From contig JARLHQ010000008.1 in NCBI GenBank assembly GCA_031292175.1, positions 1 to 64,000 of the forward strand: DNA of 64,000 bases, written 5' to 3'. This DNA comes from Humidesulfovibrio sp. GTDB lineage: Bacteria; Desulfobacterota; Desulfovibrionia; Desulfovibrionales; Desulfovibrionaceae. The notes beneath the pieces were generated by a model. The model saw nothing but the letters and a program-made list of their open reading frames with translations. It had not been told where the DNA came from and ran no database searches. The translations under genes were made by a program, and so were the position numbers. This document shows, one piece after another, positions 51,803 through 64,000 of the stretch. Every line of letters begins with the position of its first letter. Positions within the stretch are counted from its first letter, which is position 1.

Positions 51803-52198
51803 CGTAAACTCCTTGTTGTGAGCCAGCGGGAAGACGGCATGCCCGAAATACCGGGCCGCGCACCTGCGCTTCGGCCGTCCGTCAGGAACCTGCTTCGGAC
51901 CCTGTATACGCCAACGGCGGGGGAATTTCCATGTCCCTGCACAAGAAACCACAGCGCGGGACGTCATGGTGGCATGTCCTCCCGCAAGCGCCCTTGAAGG
52001 CCCTGGCCGCCCAGGAAAAGGGTTGTGCTCGGATGGTTCGTTGTTTCGCCGGGGCAATGCTCCTTTTGTGGCTTGAAGCGGCTCCGGGGGAGGGGGGGTA
52101 AGAGTTGCCGACAATTATTCGGCAGGCCATTGACACAAACCATCAGGGGGGGCATGCGAAAAGTATTCCCCCTAATGTTTTGCCCTAAGGAGGAGCCC
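51803..52198. other. Intergenic region before the solute-binding protein gene
   Basis: About 395 bp without a supported gene. It contains a 6-bp hairpin (TGCCGA / TCGGCA, 52106-52124) and a TTGACA (52130) that lacks a well-spaced -10. The divergent neighbours both need promoters here. Confidence 0.4.
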
Positions 52199-52972
52199 AT
52201 GAAACGCGTAAGGCTTACAGCCCTGCTTGTGGTGGCGTGTCTGCTTCTGGCGCAGCCGCTTTATGCTCAAAGCAAGAAGGTCACCCTCACCACGCTGGAT
52301 TGGGAGCCGTATATCGGGGAAAAGCTGCCAGGGCATGGCTATGTGTACGAAATCGTCGCCAAGGCCTTCAAAAGCATGGGCTACCAGGTCGATATCCAGT
52401 TCTACCCCTGGACCAGAGCCCTCGCGCTGGCGCAATCCGGGAAGGCCGACGGCTTGTTCCCGGAATACTACGACGATTCCAGAAAAACTGAATTTGTATT
52501 TTCCGATTCCTTTCCCGGCGGGCCTGTCGGTTTCATGGCCCGCGCGGACAGCAGGATCAGCTTTCCGTCTGACCCTCGCAAGGACCTGACGGCGACCTTG
52601 CAGGGAATGAAGCAGTACACCTATGGCGTCGTCCGCGGGTATATCAACACCAAGGCCTTCGACGCCGCCAGCTTCCTCAGGAAGGAAGAGGCGGACAGCG
52701 ATGACCAGAACATCGTGAAGCTCCACGGCAAGAGAATCCAGGTCATCTTCATCGATAAGTTTGTCGCCCAGTATATCCTGAAAACGCAGTACCCTCAGTT
52801 CACGAAGGCTCTCACCTTCATGGAGCCTCCGCTGGAAGTGAAGCCGTTGTATATCGTCTTTTCCAAGAAGGCGCCGAACTACGAGCAGAAGATGAGGGAC
52901 TTCAACGCTGGATTGGGCAAGCTCAAGGCCAGCGGGGCCCTCAAAGCCATCATGGGGAAGTACGGGTTCTAA
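52199..52972 (+). CDS. Periplasmic solute-binding protein (SBP_bac_3 type)
   Basis: A 257-aa exported protein from the ATG at 52199 (MKRVRLTALLV), with AAGGAG upstream; the track start is 58 codons too early. A signal peptide of about 24 residues ends LYAQS. The mature protein has VTLTTLDWEPYIGEKLPGHGYVYEIVAKAFKSMGY and VDIQFYPWTRALALAQSGKADG, typical of polar amino-acid-like binding proteins. No permease or ATPase is adjacent, so it may be an orphan sensor-type binding protein. It is convergent with the cyclic-nucleotide-binding gene across a shared terminator. Confidence 0.9.
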   Translation: MKRVRLTALLVVACLLLAQPLYAQSKKVTLTTLDWEPYIGEKLPGHGYVYEIVAKAFKSMGYQVDIQFYPWTRALALAQSGKADGLFPEYYDDSRKTEFVFSDSFPGGPVGFMARADSRISFPSDPRKDLTATLQGMKQYTYGVVRGYINTKAFDAASFLRKEEADSDDQNIVKLHGKRIQVIFIDKFVAQYILKTQYPQFTKALTFMEPPLEVKPLYIVFSKKAPNYEQKMRDFNAGLGKLKASGALKAIMGKYGF

Positions 52973-53046
52973 GTAACCGCAGCCCCTGCGTTTCGTCGCC
53001 TCCCCTCCACAGCTAGCCCCACCCGAAGCGTTTTGTATGCACAAGA

Positions 53047-53074
53047 AAAAGGCCCCGCAAGTGCGGGGCCTTTT
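53047..53074. terminator. Bidirectional terminator
   Basis: AAAAGGCCCCGC-aagt-GCGGGGCCTTTT, a 12-bp perfect stem with T's on both strands, between convergent genes. It can serve both. Confidence 0.9.
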
Positions 53075-53081
53075 GGTGCGG

Positions 53082-53765
53082 TTAATCCGTCTGATGGTCC
53101 ATTTTGTTCGTATCGGGATGCTTTCCTGGCTGTTCGGCCGTCGCGGCTTCACACTTCGCCTGCAGGTGTGCGTAGTCTTCTTTGAGTTTCAGGATTGTCG
53201 TGTGCGCATCCTGCAGTTGCCCAACAAGTTTCTCGGCAAAAACACGATAGATGATGCCATAAAATTTGATCAGCGCATCATTTGCGATAACTTCCGGGAA
53301 CTTGGACGCCATGATTAGGCACGTCGTATCCTTTACGGCAATGATTGTTTCAGGCGTGACAGCGTCGTCAATCACCGCCTCCTCGCCGAACACATCCCCG
53401 CGACGGTGCATTTGGGATACCATCACACCATGCTTGACCGACTTCACGTGCCCGCTGACCATGAAATAGACTTGGCTTTTTTCGCCTTCCCTCACGATGC
53501 GTTCGCCAGCCTTGAATGACTTCACCGTGCAGGTCGGCAGGAACATCGACTGGATCTCTTCCTCGCTGAAGAGCCTGAACGTGTCGAGTTTCTTCAACCC
53601 TTGCGCCAGCAGCGCCATGGGGTCCTTGACCCCCTGGGGCTTTTGCCCCTCCGGGGCCTTGGCCTGCGCCTCGGATGGCGGCTTTTGCCCAGCCGGAGCC
53701 TGTGGGCTCTCTTCGGATGGCGTTTGCCCGTTCTGCTGCAGGTCGGAAGCTGTTTTCTCGGACAT
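53082..53765 (-). CDS. Cyclic-nucleotide-binding-domain protein
   Basis: A 227-aa soluble protein. The first 45 residues are Pro/Gln/Lys-rich (PSEAQAKAPEGQKPQG) and disordered. A cNMP-binding fold covers about 60-170: FRLFSEEEIQSMFLPT, KSFKAGERIVREGEKSQVYFMVSGHVK and RRGDVFGEEAVIDD, with the phosphate-binding GE position kept. A C-terminal helix (about 180-210) could form a coiled coil. No HTH is seen, so it is not a CRP-type regulator. It is last in a same-strand run after the chemoreceptor, so it may feed cyclic-nucleotide input into that signalling group, by inference. Confidence 0.88.
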   Translation of the reverse strand: MSEKTASDLQQNGQTPSEESPQAPAGQKPPSEAQAKAPEGQKPQGVKDPMALLAQGLKKLDTFRLFSEEEIQSMFLPTCTVKSFKAGERIVREGEKSQVYFMVSGHVKSVKHGVMVSQMHRRGDVFGEEAVIDDAVTPETIIAVKDTTCLIMASKFPEVIANDALIKFYGIIYRVFAEKLVGQLQDAHTTILKLKEDYAHLQAKCEAATAEQPGKHPDTNKMDHQTD

Positions 53766-53845
53766 GGTGTAGGCTCCGTGTGTCTGTGCTGTCCGTCCAG
53801 CGGCCGTCCAGCGGCCCGGCCGCGCCTGCGCGCGAACGGGGCCTC

Positions 53846-55633
53846 CTATGCCTTGTCGCGCTTGCGCGTGGCCGCGGGGCTGTAGCCCTGGGCCGCCTTC
53901 GTCCCGCCGGACGCGCTCAGAGGCTTGGAGGCGGCAGGCCTGGCCTTGCGCTCCAGGCCGCCAGCCGACTCCATCTGCTCAATGAGATTGCGCAGGATGA
54001 GCGCCTGGCTGGCCAGCTCGGTGACCGCCGTCGCCGACTGGCGCATGGCGTCCGCCGTGTCCGCGGAAAGCCTGTTCACATCCTCCACGGAGCGGGCGAT
54101 CTCCTCGCTTGCCGCGGATTCCTCCTCCGACGCGGTGGCGATGAGGCGCACCTGGTCCGTGGTCTCGTCCACAAGGCTCACGATCTCGCTCAGCGCCTCG
54201 CCAGACTTTCCAGCCATCTCGGTTGATTGCAAAATAAGCCGACCCGTGTGCTCCACGTTCTCAATGTTCTTGCGCGCGCCTTCCTGGATGCCGCGGATGG
54301 CTTCGCCAACCTCCTTGGTGGCCAGCATCGTCTTTTCGGCGAGCTTGCGCACCTCGTCGGCGACCACCGCGAAGCCCCTGCCCGCGTCGCCAGCGCGGGC
54401 GGCCTCAATGGCGGCATTGAGCGCCAGCAGGTTGGTCTGGTCGGCGATGTCGTTGATGACGTTCATCACCTGGCTGATGTCCTTGGCGCGGTTGCCCAGG
54501 GTGTCCATGTCCGTCTTGAGGGCCTGGGCCTGGGCCTGCACCTCGCCAATGCTTCGGACGACCTGGTCGACGAGCTTGGCGCCATCGATGGCCTTGTTCC
54601 TGGCCATGTCCGCCTTCGTGGCCGCCTGGGCGGTGTTCTTGGCCACCTCAAGCACGGTGGCGTTCATTTCGGTCACCGCGGTCGCGGTATCGCCGATGCG
54701 GTGGGACTGCTCCTCCGAGCTCCTGGTCGATCCGTCTATCTGGGCCGACAGCTCCTCGGAGGCGCTGGTCACGATCTCGACCACGCCCTCAAGCTGCTGC
54801 GCGGCCTGGAGCATGCCTTCCTCCTTGGCCTTCTCCGCGCGCGCCTGGGCTGCTTCGGCCGCCATGCGCGCCTCTTCGGCCTGCGCGGCGCTCTCGGCCG
54901 CCTCGACGCCCTTTTGCCGGGCCTCTTCGATCTTGGCCGACAGGTTGCCGACCATGCCCTCCAGGTGGGTCTTCAAGGCCCGCAGCTCGCCAAGGAAGAA
55001 CCCGGTCACCTCCTTGCAGGCCAGGTTGCCCGAGCCCACCTCCCGGGCGTATTCCTGCATGGCCGCAAGGGGGCGGATGACGATGACGCGGATCACCAGA
55101 AACAGGATCAGCACCACCGCCAGATCCACGATGAGGGTGCCGATGGTGGAGGTCCACAGCATGCGCCGCAGCTCTCCCTGGATGAACTTGCGGCTGAGCG
55201 TCACCCCGACGGTGCCGATGACCTTGCCCTGGCGTTCGACCTTGGCCTTGGCGACGACGTCCCCCGGCTGGGGGGCGGGCGGCTCCGTGATGTCCACGGG
55301 CTTCCAGTCCTTGTCACGCCCCTTGGCCGCGAAGATCTTCACGCCATCTTGATCAAAGATGATGATGGAATGCACCTGCTTCTCGCCCATCTCCGACAGG
55401 AGGGCTTCCTGGGCCTGCGTGGTGTCCATGTTCCAGATGGCTTGAACGGCGCTCTTGGACAGCCGTGCCGCCACAAGCTTGGCGTTCTCGTTCAGATCGG
55501 CGGAGGCCGTGGCCGAGCGTTCACTGTAGTTGTAGATGCCGAAAGCGAAGAGGATGACCGTGGTGATAAGCACCAGGGCCACAGTCAGAAACATGCCCAC
55601 TGACTGCGAAAGCAATGACCTGTGTTGATTCAC
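53846..55633 (-). CDS. Methyl-accepting chemotaxis protein
   Basis: A 595-aa chemoreceptor. TM1 (about 12-34) and TM2 (about 165-185) flank a periplasmic domain of about 130 residues that looks like a single Cache-type sensor ([18 protein letters not shown]). A HAMP-like linker (about 186-240) and an Ala/Glu-rich coiled coil precede the signalling hairpin [43 protein letters not shown]. No CheR-binding pentapeptide is visible at the tail (TRKRDKA). The start is GTG at 55633 (NQHRSLLS) with GAGGAGGA upstream. It follows a binding-protein gene by 129 bp, so the two may work together. Confidence 0.93.
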   Translation of the reverse strand: MNQHRSLLSQSVGMFLTVALVLITTVILFAFGIYNYSERSATASADLNENAKLVAARLSKSAVQAIWNMDTTQAQEALLSEMGEKQVHSIIIFDQDGVKIFAAKGRDKDWKPVDITEPPAPQPGDVVAKAKVERQGKVIGTVGVTLSRKFIQGELRRMLWTSTIGTLIVDLAVVLILFLVIRVIVIRPLAAMQEYAREVGSGNLACKEVTGFFLGELRALKTHLEGMVGNLSAKIEEARQKGVEAAESAAQAEEARMAAEAAQARAEKAKEEGMLQAAQQLEGVVEIVTSASEELSAQIDGSTRSSEEQSHRIGDTATAVTEMNATVLEVAKNTAQAATKADMARNKAIDGAKLVDQVVRSIGEVQAQAQALKTDMDTLGNRAKDISQVMNVINDIADQTNLLALNAAIEAARAGDAGRGFAVVADEVRKLAEKTMLATKEVGEAIRGIQEGARKNIENVEHTGRLILQSTEMAGKSGEALSEIVSLVDETTDQVRLIATASEEESAASEEIARSVEDVNRLSADTADAMRQSATAVTELASQALILRNLIEQMESAGGLERKARPAASKPLSASGGTKAAQGYSPAATRKRDKA

Positions 55634-55762
55634 GGCATCCTCCTCATTGTTCGGCGATTCATTGGAGCGCTGTCTGTGCCCGTCCGTGGGCGGCTACGCG
55701 GACGCGTCGGCAAGACGCGGCCGTGTAGCCAATGTTGCCCACAACGGCTGGTCCACGCTGGG

Positions 55763-56500
55763 TTATTGGGCCCACTTCTTCATAATGGCCTTATAGGTTC
55801 CATCAGCCTTCATGCTGTCCAGGGCCGCGGTCCACTTCTTCACCACATCGGCGGGCGTGGCCTTGGAAAAGGCCATATACAGCTCCGTCTTCTTCACGGT
55901 GAGCAGGGGGACCAGCTCTGCGGGCTTGATGCCCTGCTTCTTGGCCATTTCGTTGTATTCGGTCTTGTCCGTGAGCCACAGGTCATTGCGGCCCGAAAGC
56001 ATCTTCTTCAGGATCGTTTCGGGTTCGCTTGCGCTGTCGATGTTCGTGAAGCCTTGCGCCTTGAGGAACAGCTCGCGGGCGTCATTCTTGTACGCGCCAA
56101 TGGTGCCCACCTTCTTTGCGTCCGCCAGGCTGCTCAGATGTATGGGCGAGCCCTTCTTGGCCAGAAACACCCATTCGTTGAAGCCGACCGGGCCGACCCA
56201 CTGGAACAGCTTTTCACGCTCCTCGGTGCGGGTGGTGGAAAAGAGCATGACGCTCGCATTGCTCTGGGCCAAACTGTATCCTCTGGCCCAGGGCATGACC
56301 TCGATCTGGCTGGTGTCGCCGACACGCTTCTGGACTTCCCGGACGATGTCCACGGCCTGGCCCATGGCCTTGCCCGTTTCCGTGCCATCCTGCGTGTAGT
56401 TCAAGGGTGGGGCGATCTCGGTGATGATGCGCAGGTTCGCGCCCCAAGCCACGCTCGACAAGCTCAGAAGAGCGATCAAAGACAAGAGGAGCCGTTTCAT
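55763..56500 (-). CDS. Periplasmic solute-binding protein (SBP_bac_3 type)
   Basis: A 245-aa exported protein from the ATG at 56500 (MKRLLLSL), with AAGGAG upstream; the track start is 13 codons earlier. The signal peptide ends AWGAN (about residue 20). IITEIAPPLNYTQDG and IEVMPWARGYSLAQSNASVMLFSTTRTEERE are typical of the family that also includes the protein at 52199, though the two are not close copies. No transporter genes lie near. It sits between an HD-GYP regulator and a chemoreceptor, so a sensory role is more likely than uptake, by inference. Confidence 0.9.
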   Translation of the reverse strand: MKRLLLSLIALLSLSSVAWGANLRIITEIAPPLNYTQDGTETGKAMGQAVDIVREVQKRVGDTSQIEVMPWARGYSLAQSNASVMLFSTTRTEEREKLFQWVGPVGFNEWVFLAKKGSPIHLSSLADAKKVGTIGAYKNDARELFLKAQGFTNIDSASEPETILKKMLSGRNDLWLTDKTEYNEMAKKQGIKPAELVPLLTVKKTELYMAFSKATPADVVKKWTAALDSMKADGTYKAIMKKWAQ

Positions 56501-56557
56501 GCTGATCTCCTTGGTTGGGTGTTGGGACACACGTGTCATTCCTGCCAGTACGGAAAA

Positions 56558-57670
56558 TTATTTCGCCATTTCCAGGAGCGCGGGGCGTAAGCTTTGTGGT
56601 TCAGACTCGTTGTCTGAATGGGTTTGGGCGATCCTGCGGAAGCTCTCCTGGAGCGTGATGAAGGCGTCCACCAGACTGGGGTCGAAATGCGTGCCCCGGC
56701 CTTCGACAATGATCCTGGCCGCGTCCTCGTGGGGCATGGCCCCCTTGTACACACGCTTGCTGGTCAGGGCGTCGTACACGTCGGCGATGGCCATGATCCG
56801 TCCGGAGAGGGGGATGTCCTCGCCCGCCAGGCCCAGGGGATAGCCTTCGCCGTCCCAGCGTTCGTGGTGGGAATGGGCGATTTCCCGGGCGTAGCGGAAG
56901 AAGGAGTTGTTGCCCAGGCGCGCCTCCACGCCCCGCAGGGCCTCGTAGCCGATCGTCGTGTGGGTCTTCATGATCTCGAACTCCTCCATGGTCAGGCACC
57001 CGGGCTTGTTCAGGATGGCGTCGGGCACGCCCACCTTCCCGATATCGTGCAGCGGCGCGGACTTGTGGAGCAGTTCGATGACCTCCGGCGGCAGGGCGGC
57101 CATGAACTTCTGGTCGCGGCAGAGGTGCTCGGCCAGGAGGAGGACAAAGGCCTTGGTGCGCACGATGTGGTTGCCGGTCTCCGGATCGCGGTATTCCACC
57201 AGGGACGCCAGGCTCTCGATGGCCACGTCCTTGATCTTCTCCACCTCTTGGGTGCGCAGGCGCACCAGCTTTTCCAGATTGTCGCGGTGGAGCTTGAGCT
57301 CCATCTGGTTGTGGATGCGCGCCTTGACGAGGCTGGGGGTGAAGGGCTTGGTGACGAAGTCCACGGCCCCCAGATCCAGGCCTCTGGCCTCGCTGGCCTC
57401 GTCGCTTAAGGCCGTGACGAAGAGCACCGGGATGTCTCGGGTCTCCGGGTTCGCCTTGAGCCGGGCGCAGGTCTCGTAGCCGTCCATGCCGGGCATCATG
57501 ACGTCGAGCAGAATGATGTCCGGCATGGGTTTGCGCGAGGCCATGGCCAGGGCCCGTTCGCCATTGATGGCCACGACGATGGCATAGTCGTCCTTCAGCA
57601 TCTCCATCAGGATGTGGATGTTGTCCGGAGTGTCGTCGACGACGAGAACCTTGGGCTTTGGGTTAAGCAT
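56558..57670 (-). CDS. Response regulator with HD-GYP phosphodiesterase output
   Basis: A 370-aa RpfG-like regulator. The receiver domain (about 7-125) has KVLVVDDTPDN, the phospho-acceptor Asp in IILLDVMMPGMDG and Lys in FVTKPF. A short helical linker leads to an HD-GYP domain (about 145-355) with APLHDIGKVGVPDAIL and HHERWDGEGYPLGLAGEDIPLSGR, so it should degrade cyclic di-GMP. The ATG overlaps the stop of the large hybrid kinase by 8 bp, which strongly suggests that kinase is its partner. It opposes the GGDEF-type activity seen elsewhere in the window. Confidence 0.95.
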   Translation of the reverse strand: MLNPKPKVLVVDDTPDNIHILMEMLKDDYAIVVAINGERALAMASRKPMPDIILLDVMMPGMDGYETCARLKANPETRDIPVLFVTALSDEASEARGLDLGAVDFVTKPFTPSLVKARIHNQMELKLHRDNLEKLVRLRTQEVEKIKDVAIESLASLVEYRDPETGNHIVRTKAFVLLLAEHLCRDQKFMAALPPEVIELLHKSAPLHDIGKVGVPDAILNKPGCLTMEEFEIMKTHTTIGYEALRGVEARLGNNSFFRYAREIAHSHHERWDGEGYPLGLAGEDIPLSGRIMAIADVYDALTSKRVYKGAMPHEDAARIIVEGRGTHFDPSLVDAFITLQESFRRIAQTHSDNESEPQSLRPALLEMAK

Positions 57671-60600
57671 GCTCCGCCTCGCTCATGTGCTTGGTGATCT
57701 CTTGGGCGATGGCCGCGAGCGTTGTTCTGGCCGCTTCGGTGTCGTAGGCGGAAAGATTGCGGCGGAGGTCCGCGTAGGAGGTCATGGAGACTCTGCGGCC
57801 GAGCGTCCGGCCTAGATCGTCCGCCAATTGCAGGGCTTCCACGAAGTTGTCCTCCAGGCTGCGCCCGATGCGCTGCAGCAGCGCCTGTATGTCCCTGAGC
57901 TTCGCCGGGGGCCCCGGCTCGGGCGCGGGGGCAAGGTTCTGGTCGGTTTCGCCCAGAAGCTGCAGCAGGGTCTTGATGGATTGGTCAGCCTCCGCGAAGC
58001 GCGCGTCGAAGCGGTCCAGCAGGTCGGCCGCCAGGGGCAGTTCCGCCTTCAAGGTATGCTCCAGCTCCTCGGAAACCAGCCGGAGGGCGTAGGCCCCGAG
58101 ATTTCCGGCCACGCTCTTCATCGTGTGCGCCGCCAGGGTGGCGGTCTTGATGTCGCCGCACTCCACGGCGCCCCGGATGCGCTGGGGCATGTCCTTGTAA
58201 CGCTCGTTGAAACTCGCAAGCAGGCTGCGGTAAAGGGCCAGGTTGCCGCCTAGGCGGTGGATGGACTCCTTGGGGTTAAGCCCGGGCAAGTCCGCATCCG
58301 GCAGGATGCTCTCGACCGCCGGACTGACGGAAAGCTCCGCATCCGGCAGGTCGCAGCTCACCTTTGCTGCCCTGGGCTTGACCCAGCGGGCCAGGGCGTT
58401 GAAGAGCTCCTCCACGTTGATGGGCTTGGCCACAAACCCGTTCATCCCGACGGCCAGGCTCTTGGCGCGGTCCGAATCCAGGGCGGCGGCGGTCATGGCG
58501 ATGATGGGCAAATCCTTCAGGGACTCATTGGCGCGCATGAGCCGTGTGGCCTCGTAACCGTCCATGTCCGGCATATGGATGTCCATGAGCACGGCGTCGA
58601 AGCGCTTTGTCCCGACCAGCTCCAGCGCCTCCACGCCGTTGCTGGCGATGGTCAGCTGGAAGCCCGCGCCCTCAAGGATGCCCTGGGCCACCTCCTGGTT
58701 GGTCGGGTCGTCCTCCACCAGAAGCAGATGCGCGCCGCGGATGCTCGTCAGGCTGACGCATTCCGCGCCCAGGTCCATCCCCGCCCCCGGGGCCTCCTGC
58801 TCGTTCCAGCCCAGCACCCCGATGAGGGTGTTGAACAGCACGGAGGGGCTCACGGGCTTGACCAGGAAGGCGTCGAAACCCAGGCTATGGGCCTCCTCCA
58901 TGATCTCGTCCGAGGCGAAGGCGGTGATGAGGAGAAAGATGGGCCGGGGGCCGTCCTGGATCTCCTGCTGCATGGCCTTGAAGGTGGCGAGTCCGTCCAT
59001 CTCCGGCATTTTGAAGTCCAGGACCACGACGTCGAAGGGCTTGTCCACGGAGCGCATGGCCGCCAGGGCCTCGGCTCCGGAGCGGACGGGCAGGGCCGAA
59101 ATGTGGAAGGTGCGGACCATGTCGGTCAGCGAGGACAGGGCCGTCTCGTTGTCATCCACCAGCAGCATGCGCAGGGCGGACAAGGGCTGGAACCTGTGCG
59201 ACAGCGCGCAGGAGTCCTGCGCCACGGTGCCCAGCAGGGCGGTGAAGAAGAAGGTGCTGCCCTTGCCGTACTCGCTCTCCACGCCGATTTCGCCGTGCAT
59301 GAGCTCCACGAGCCGGCGGGAGATGGACAGGCCCAGGCCTGTGCCGCCGTACTTGCGGCTGGTGGAGGAGTCGGCCTGGGTGAATGGCTGGAAGAGGGCG
59401 TCCTGCTGCTCCGGCGTCATGCCGATGCCTGTGTCGCGCACGGAGAAGCGCAGCACCACCCGCCCGTCGTCCAGGCGGTGGTCCACGGCGATGGCCACTA
59501 CCACCTCGCCCGCGGAGGTGAACTTCACGGCATTGCCCGCAAGGTTGGCCAGCACCTGCCCCAGGCGAAGGGAGTCGCCCACCATGGTTTCGGGCACGTC
59601 GGGCTCCACGCGGTAGAGATACTCCAGGTTCTTTTCCCAAGCCTTCACACCGATGACGTTCCCGAGCTGGGAGAGCACCTCGGCCAGGCGGAAGGGATGC
59701 TGCTCCAGGGAGAGCCGACCGGCCTCGATCTTGGAGTAGTCGAGGATGTCATTCAAGATCTGCAACAGCGACTTGGCCGCTGAGTCTATCTTATCCAGGT
59801 AGTTGTGCTGCTTGGGCGTCAGCTCGGTCTTGAGGGCCAGCATGCACATGCCGATGATGGCGTTCATGGGCGTGCGGATTTCGTGGCTCATGGTGGCGAG
59901 GAACTCGCTCTTGGCCTTGTTGGCGGCCTCGGCGGCCACCCGGGCGCGGTTGTATTCGTCGGCCCGCTTGCGCTGGGTGATGTCCTCCAGCATGAACAGG
60001 TGGTAGAGCGGCTCCCCGGCCTCGCTCCGCACGTGCTTCACCGAGAGATGGGTCCAGAGCAACCCGCCGTTCTTGTGTCGGCAGCGGCGTTCCGCCTTGA
60101 ACGAGTGGTCGCTGCTTTGCGACAGGGCGGTGAAGGCCTGCTCGCTCTCGGCCACTTCGTCGGGATGGATGATCTCATGCACGCCCCGGGACAGGAGCTC
60201 GGCCTCGGAGTAGCCCAGAATGCCGCAAAGCACATTGTTCACACGCTTGAAGCGCAGGTCCAGGGAGAGCATGGCCATGCCGATGGGCGATTGGTCGAAG
60301 GTGTAGCGGAAGTACTCATTGGCCCGCCGGAGGCCTTCCTCGGCGGCCTTGCTGTCGGAGATGTCCCGCGAGAAGCTGGCCAGTTGGCGGGGCACTCCAT
60401 TGGCGTCCAGGATGGGATAGAGGTTGATGGCGTAAAAGTGGCCCTCGCGCTCCTCCTCAAAGGCGCGCGGGCTTCCGGTGCGCAAGGCCGTCTGGGTCTG
60501 GAGCCTGCGGGTCTCCGCGGACGTGGGCGGGAGATGGTCGTAGATGCAGCGCCCGATCATCCCCTCCGGGGTCAGCCCACGCCGTTTGGCGCCGTGCTCG

Positions 60601-61775
60601 TTGATGGCCAGGATGACGCCCTCGGCATTCATGAGGATCACGGAGTCGAAGGTGGCGTCGAACAGGGCGTGGATGTGGGTCTCGCTTTCGCGCAGCTCCT
60701 CCACGGCGGCCTTGCGGGCGGAGATGTCGATGATGGAGCCCTCAATGGTTTCGACGCCATCCTTCGCGCGGACGACGCGGGCGTTGATGGACACGGCCAC
60801 GCTGCCACCGCCCTGGACCCTGAGCATGGACTCGAAGTCCGTGACCAGGCCCTTGGGGTTCAAGATGGAGAAGAAGGCGGCCTTGAGTTCCTCCGTGGCG
60901 AAGAAGTGCTCCTCCCCGGCCAGATCTTCCAGCGCGGCCTGGGGAGAGGCGCAGCCCATGATCCTTGCGCCGGACTGGTTGATGCGCAGGAGCTTCCCTC
61001 CGAGGGAGGTCTGGAAGATGCCCTCCACCGCGTTCTCGAAGATGGAACGGTACTTCTCCTCGGCGGCCACGATTTCGCTGAGGATTCTGTGCAGCGCCTC
61101 ATTGAGGCTGGCGAATTCACCGATGAGCACGGGCGCGTCGGTGCCGGGCTGTTGCCCCCGGCCCAGGATGATGTCCTGGGCGTTTTTCTCGATCAGGCGC
61201 ACCGGGTGGATGATGAGCCTTTCAAAGAAATGGTAGGTGAACAGCGTGAGGATGAAACAGGTCAGCAACATGCAGATGGCGAACTGGAAAAGGACGTAGG
61301 TCAACTCCTCGCCCAGGAGCTTGTTGCTGGCCGTGAGGATGATCTTGCCAATGGGCTGGCCGTGCCAGGTGATTGTGCGCTGTTCGACGTACAGGCTCTT
61401 GCGGAAGACATCCATGCCCCCCAGGCGCGCCGGCCTTTCCCGGGGCAGTTCGCTGGCAAACACTTCGACATCGCCCGTGTTGTCGGACAATTCGACGCGC
61501 TCCACATAGCTGCGCGCCAGGGCGCTCTCCACGATTCTTTTGGACTGGACCCTGTCCAGATTCCACATGGGAATGGCCAGACTTTCCGAAAGCTGGTCCG
61601 CCAGCTTGGAGAGGTCGCTGCGGATCTGAACATTCTTCTGGGTATACTCGTACCCGAAAAGAAGCACCCCCAAGAGTGAGAACACAACGATGGCCACAAC
61701 CGTCGACACCGTGACCACGGCGGTGGCGATGGAGACCCGGGAATTGGCGAAGAATGTGCTGAGACGTGCGTACAT
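57663..61775 (-). CDS. Large hybrid sensor histidine kinase (3 PAS, HisKA, HATPase, 2 REC, Hpt)
   Basis: A 1370-aa membrane kinase. TM1 (about 15-42) and TM2 (about 178-202) bound a periplasmic domain of about 135 residues. PAS domains lie at roughly 235-355, 365-485 and 490-615. The HisKA box is [17 protein letters not shown] with phospho-acceptor His631, followed by HATPase ([27 protein letters not shown]). REC1 has Asp920 ([12 protein letters not shown]) and REC2 has Asp1065 ([12 protein letters not shown]). A C-terminal Hpt has His1217 ([11 protein letters not shown]). This full phosphorelay ends in the HD-GYP regulator whose gene overlaps by 8 bp. The ATG has only a weak ribosome site. 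Confidence 0.95.
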   Translation of the reverse strand: MYARLSTFFANSRVSIATAVVTVSTVVAIVVFSLLGVLLFGYEYTQKNVQIRSDLSKLADQLSESLAIPMWNLDRVQSKRIVESALARSYVERVELSDNTGDVEVFASELPRERPARLGGMDVFRKSLYVEQRTITWHGQPIGKIILTASNKLLGEELTYVLFQFAICMLLTCFILTLFTYHFFERLIIHPVRLIEKNAQDIILGRGQQPGTDAPVLIGEFASLNEALHRILSEIVAAEEKYRSIFENAVEGIFQTSLGGKLLRINQSGARIMGCASPQAALEDLAGEEHFFATEELKAAFFSILNPKGLVTDFESMLRVQGGGSVAVSINARVVRAKDGVETIEGSIIDISARKAAVEELRESETHIHALFDATFDSVILMNAEGVILAINEHGAKRRGLTPEGMIGRCIYDHLPPTSAETRRLQTQTALRTGSPRAFEEEREGHFYAINLYPILDANGVPRQLASFSRDISDSKAAEEGLRRANEYFRYTFDQSPIGMAMLSLDLRFKRVNNVLCGILGYSEAELLSRGVHEIIHPDEVAESEQAFTALSQSSDHSFKAERRCRHKNGGLLWTHLSVKHVRSEAGEPLYHLFMLEDITQRKRADEYNRARVAAEAANKAKSEFLATMSHEIRTPMNAIIGMCMLALKTELTPKQHNYLDKIDSAAKSLLQILNDILDYSKIEAGRLSLEQHPFRLAEVLSQLGNVIGVKAWEKNLEYLYRVEPDVPETMVGDSLRLGQVLANLAGNAVKFTSAGEVVVAIAVDHRLDDGRVVLRFSVRDTGIGMTPEQQDALFQPFTQADSSTSRKYGGTGLGLSISRRLVELMHGEIGVESEYGKGSTFFFTALLGTVAQDSCALSHRFQPLSALRMLLVDDNETALSSLTDMVRTFHISALPVRSGAEALAAMRSVDKPFDVVVLDFKMPEMDGLATFKAMQQEIQDGPRPIFLLITAFASDEIMEEAHSLGFDAFLVKPVSPSVLFNTLIGVLGWNEQEAPGAGMDLGAECVSLTSIRGAHLLLVEDDPTNQEVAQGILEGAGFQLTIASNGVEALELVGTKRFDAVLMDIHMPDMDGYEATRLMRANESLKDLPIIAMTAAALDSDRAKSLAVGMNGFVAKPINVEELFNALARWVKPRAAKVSCDLPDAELSVSPAVESILPDADLPGLNPKESIHRLGGNLALYRSLLASFNERYKDMPQRIRGAVECGDIKTATLAAHTMKSVAGNLGAYALRLVSEELEHTLKAELPLAADLLDRFDARFAEADQSIKTLLQLLGETDQNLAPAPEPGPPAKLRDIQALLQRIGRSLEDNFVEALQLADDLGRTLGRRVSMTSYADLRRNLSAYDTEAARTTLAAIAQEITKHMSEAEHA

Positions 61776-61991
61776 TCGTAACTCGCTGTGTTGCGCATCA
61801 GGGCGTGGTGACAGATTTTTTTTCAGTGCCGCCGGACTCCAGACGCTGCTTCAAGACATTTATCACAATATGCCATACGCAAATGAAAATTGCTATGGGG
61901 GGCAACAAAAATATGGCAGCTCCTGCCGGGAACGCGGGGGGCGAGATGCCGCAACGCGTTGGCCAGCGGTCAATATCCCTTTCCCCGTTAG

Positions 61992-62028
61992 GAAAAAATA
62001 TGACCCGCACGAGAGATGCCCGTGCGGG
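61992..62028 (-). terminator. Terminator of the right-edge hybrid kinase
   Basis: CCCGCACG and CGTGCGGG form an 8-bp stem followed on the minus strand by TCATATTTTTTCC, about 170 bp after the stop codon. The rest of the 420-bp gap (61776-62197) shows no gene. Confidence 0.8.
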
Positions 62029-62197
62029 CCCAATTTGCTGTGCCGAATGAGGCACGCGGTGTGCGTGTGTGTGTGGCGTTTTGTCCGGAGCCTCCTTGTC
62101 GGAGGCAGAGTGTGGCGCGCGCCACGACATGTATTGTGCTGGGCAGGATGCCGGCACGGACAGGGCGGAGCCGTTGCCGTTCAGGCAGTGGTGGGGC

Positions 62198-64000
<1,803 letters not shown>

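Noticed and set aside
59805-61679. 624-aa plus-strand ORF opposite the hybrid kinase
   Set aside because: Shadow of a real GC-rich gene; it is rich in Gly, His, Gln, Val and Leu with no domain motifs, and the minus strand encodes a full multi-domain kinase.

Overview
The window is GC-rich bacterial chromosome. Its gene content (a long TIGR03960-type radical SAM protein, a DUF362 ferredoxin, a UXX-star redoxin, a haem-type Tll0287-like sensor kinase, and many large hybrid sensor kinases) points to a sulfate-reducing Desulfovibrionaceae-like member of the Desulfobacterota. The genus is not resolved. All family calls come from reading the translations and motifs; no database search was run.

Region 1 (1-26.3 kb) is core chromosome. 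It holds a diguanylate cyclase, glmS, rdgB, a PAS sensor kinase, rimO, a haem-binding sensor kinase next to a tiny membrane protein and a UPF0324/YeiH-type transporter, serS, a CinA-type amidase, thpR, a universal stress protein, hisC-cmk, a glutaredoxin-like protein, an EF-hand protein, a DUF4197 protein, a DUF362 ferredoxin, a DUF2939 protein, the radical SAM protein and a lipoprotein.

Region 2 (26.31-43.49 kb) is an integrative island. A tRNA-Ala(CGC) gene at 26290-26365 shares a perfect 58-bp direct repeat with 43433-43490. Between the two copies lie a tyrosine integrase plus small HTH protein at the right end, a second tyrosine recombinase, a compact protein with family-A DNA-polymerase-like palm motifs, and a defence cargo. 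The cargo is hsdR, hsdS with a fused C-terminal XRE-type HTH, a separate protein with a FokI-like nuclease motif, and hsdM, followed by a wHTH/PIN/two-TM protein. Fragments of a second hsdM (3' end) and a second hsdR (5' end) flank the PIN gene, so the island is a mosaic of at least two type I systems. The element also brings its own terminator for the tRNA it disrupts; the presumed original terminator sits just beyond attR.

Region 3 (43.5-49.4 kb), immediately outside attR, is a compact type II-C CRISPR-Cas locus. It has nine identical 36-bp repeats with eight 30-bp spacers, cas2, cas1 and a 1053-aa cas9 on the minus strand, and a predicted tracrRNA divergent from cas9. The tracrRNA fixes the crRNA strand as plus. 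A decayed IS3-type orfA fragment follows.

Region 4 (49.4-64 kb) is envelope and signalling: a polysaccharide deacetylase, an O-methyltransferase with an odd tandem repeat of terminator half-arms, a SHOCT protein, a periplasmic solute-binding protein, and a same-strand run of hybrid kinase, HD-GYP regulator, solute-binding protein, chemoreceptor and cyclic-nucleotide-binding protein. A second hybrid kinase runs off the right edge.
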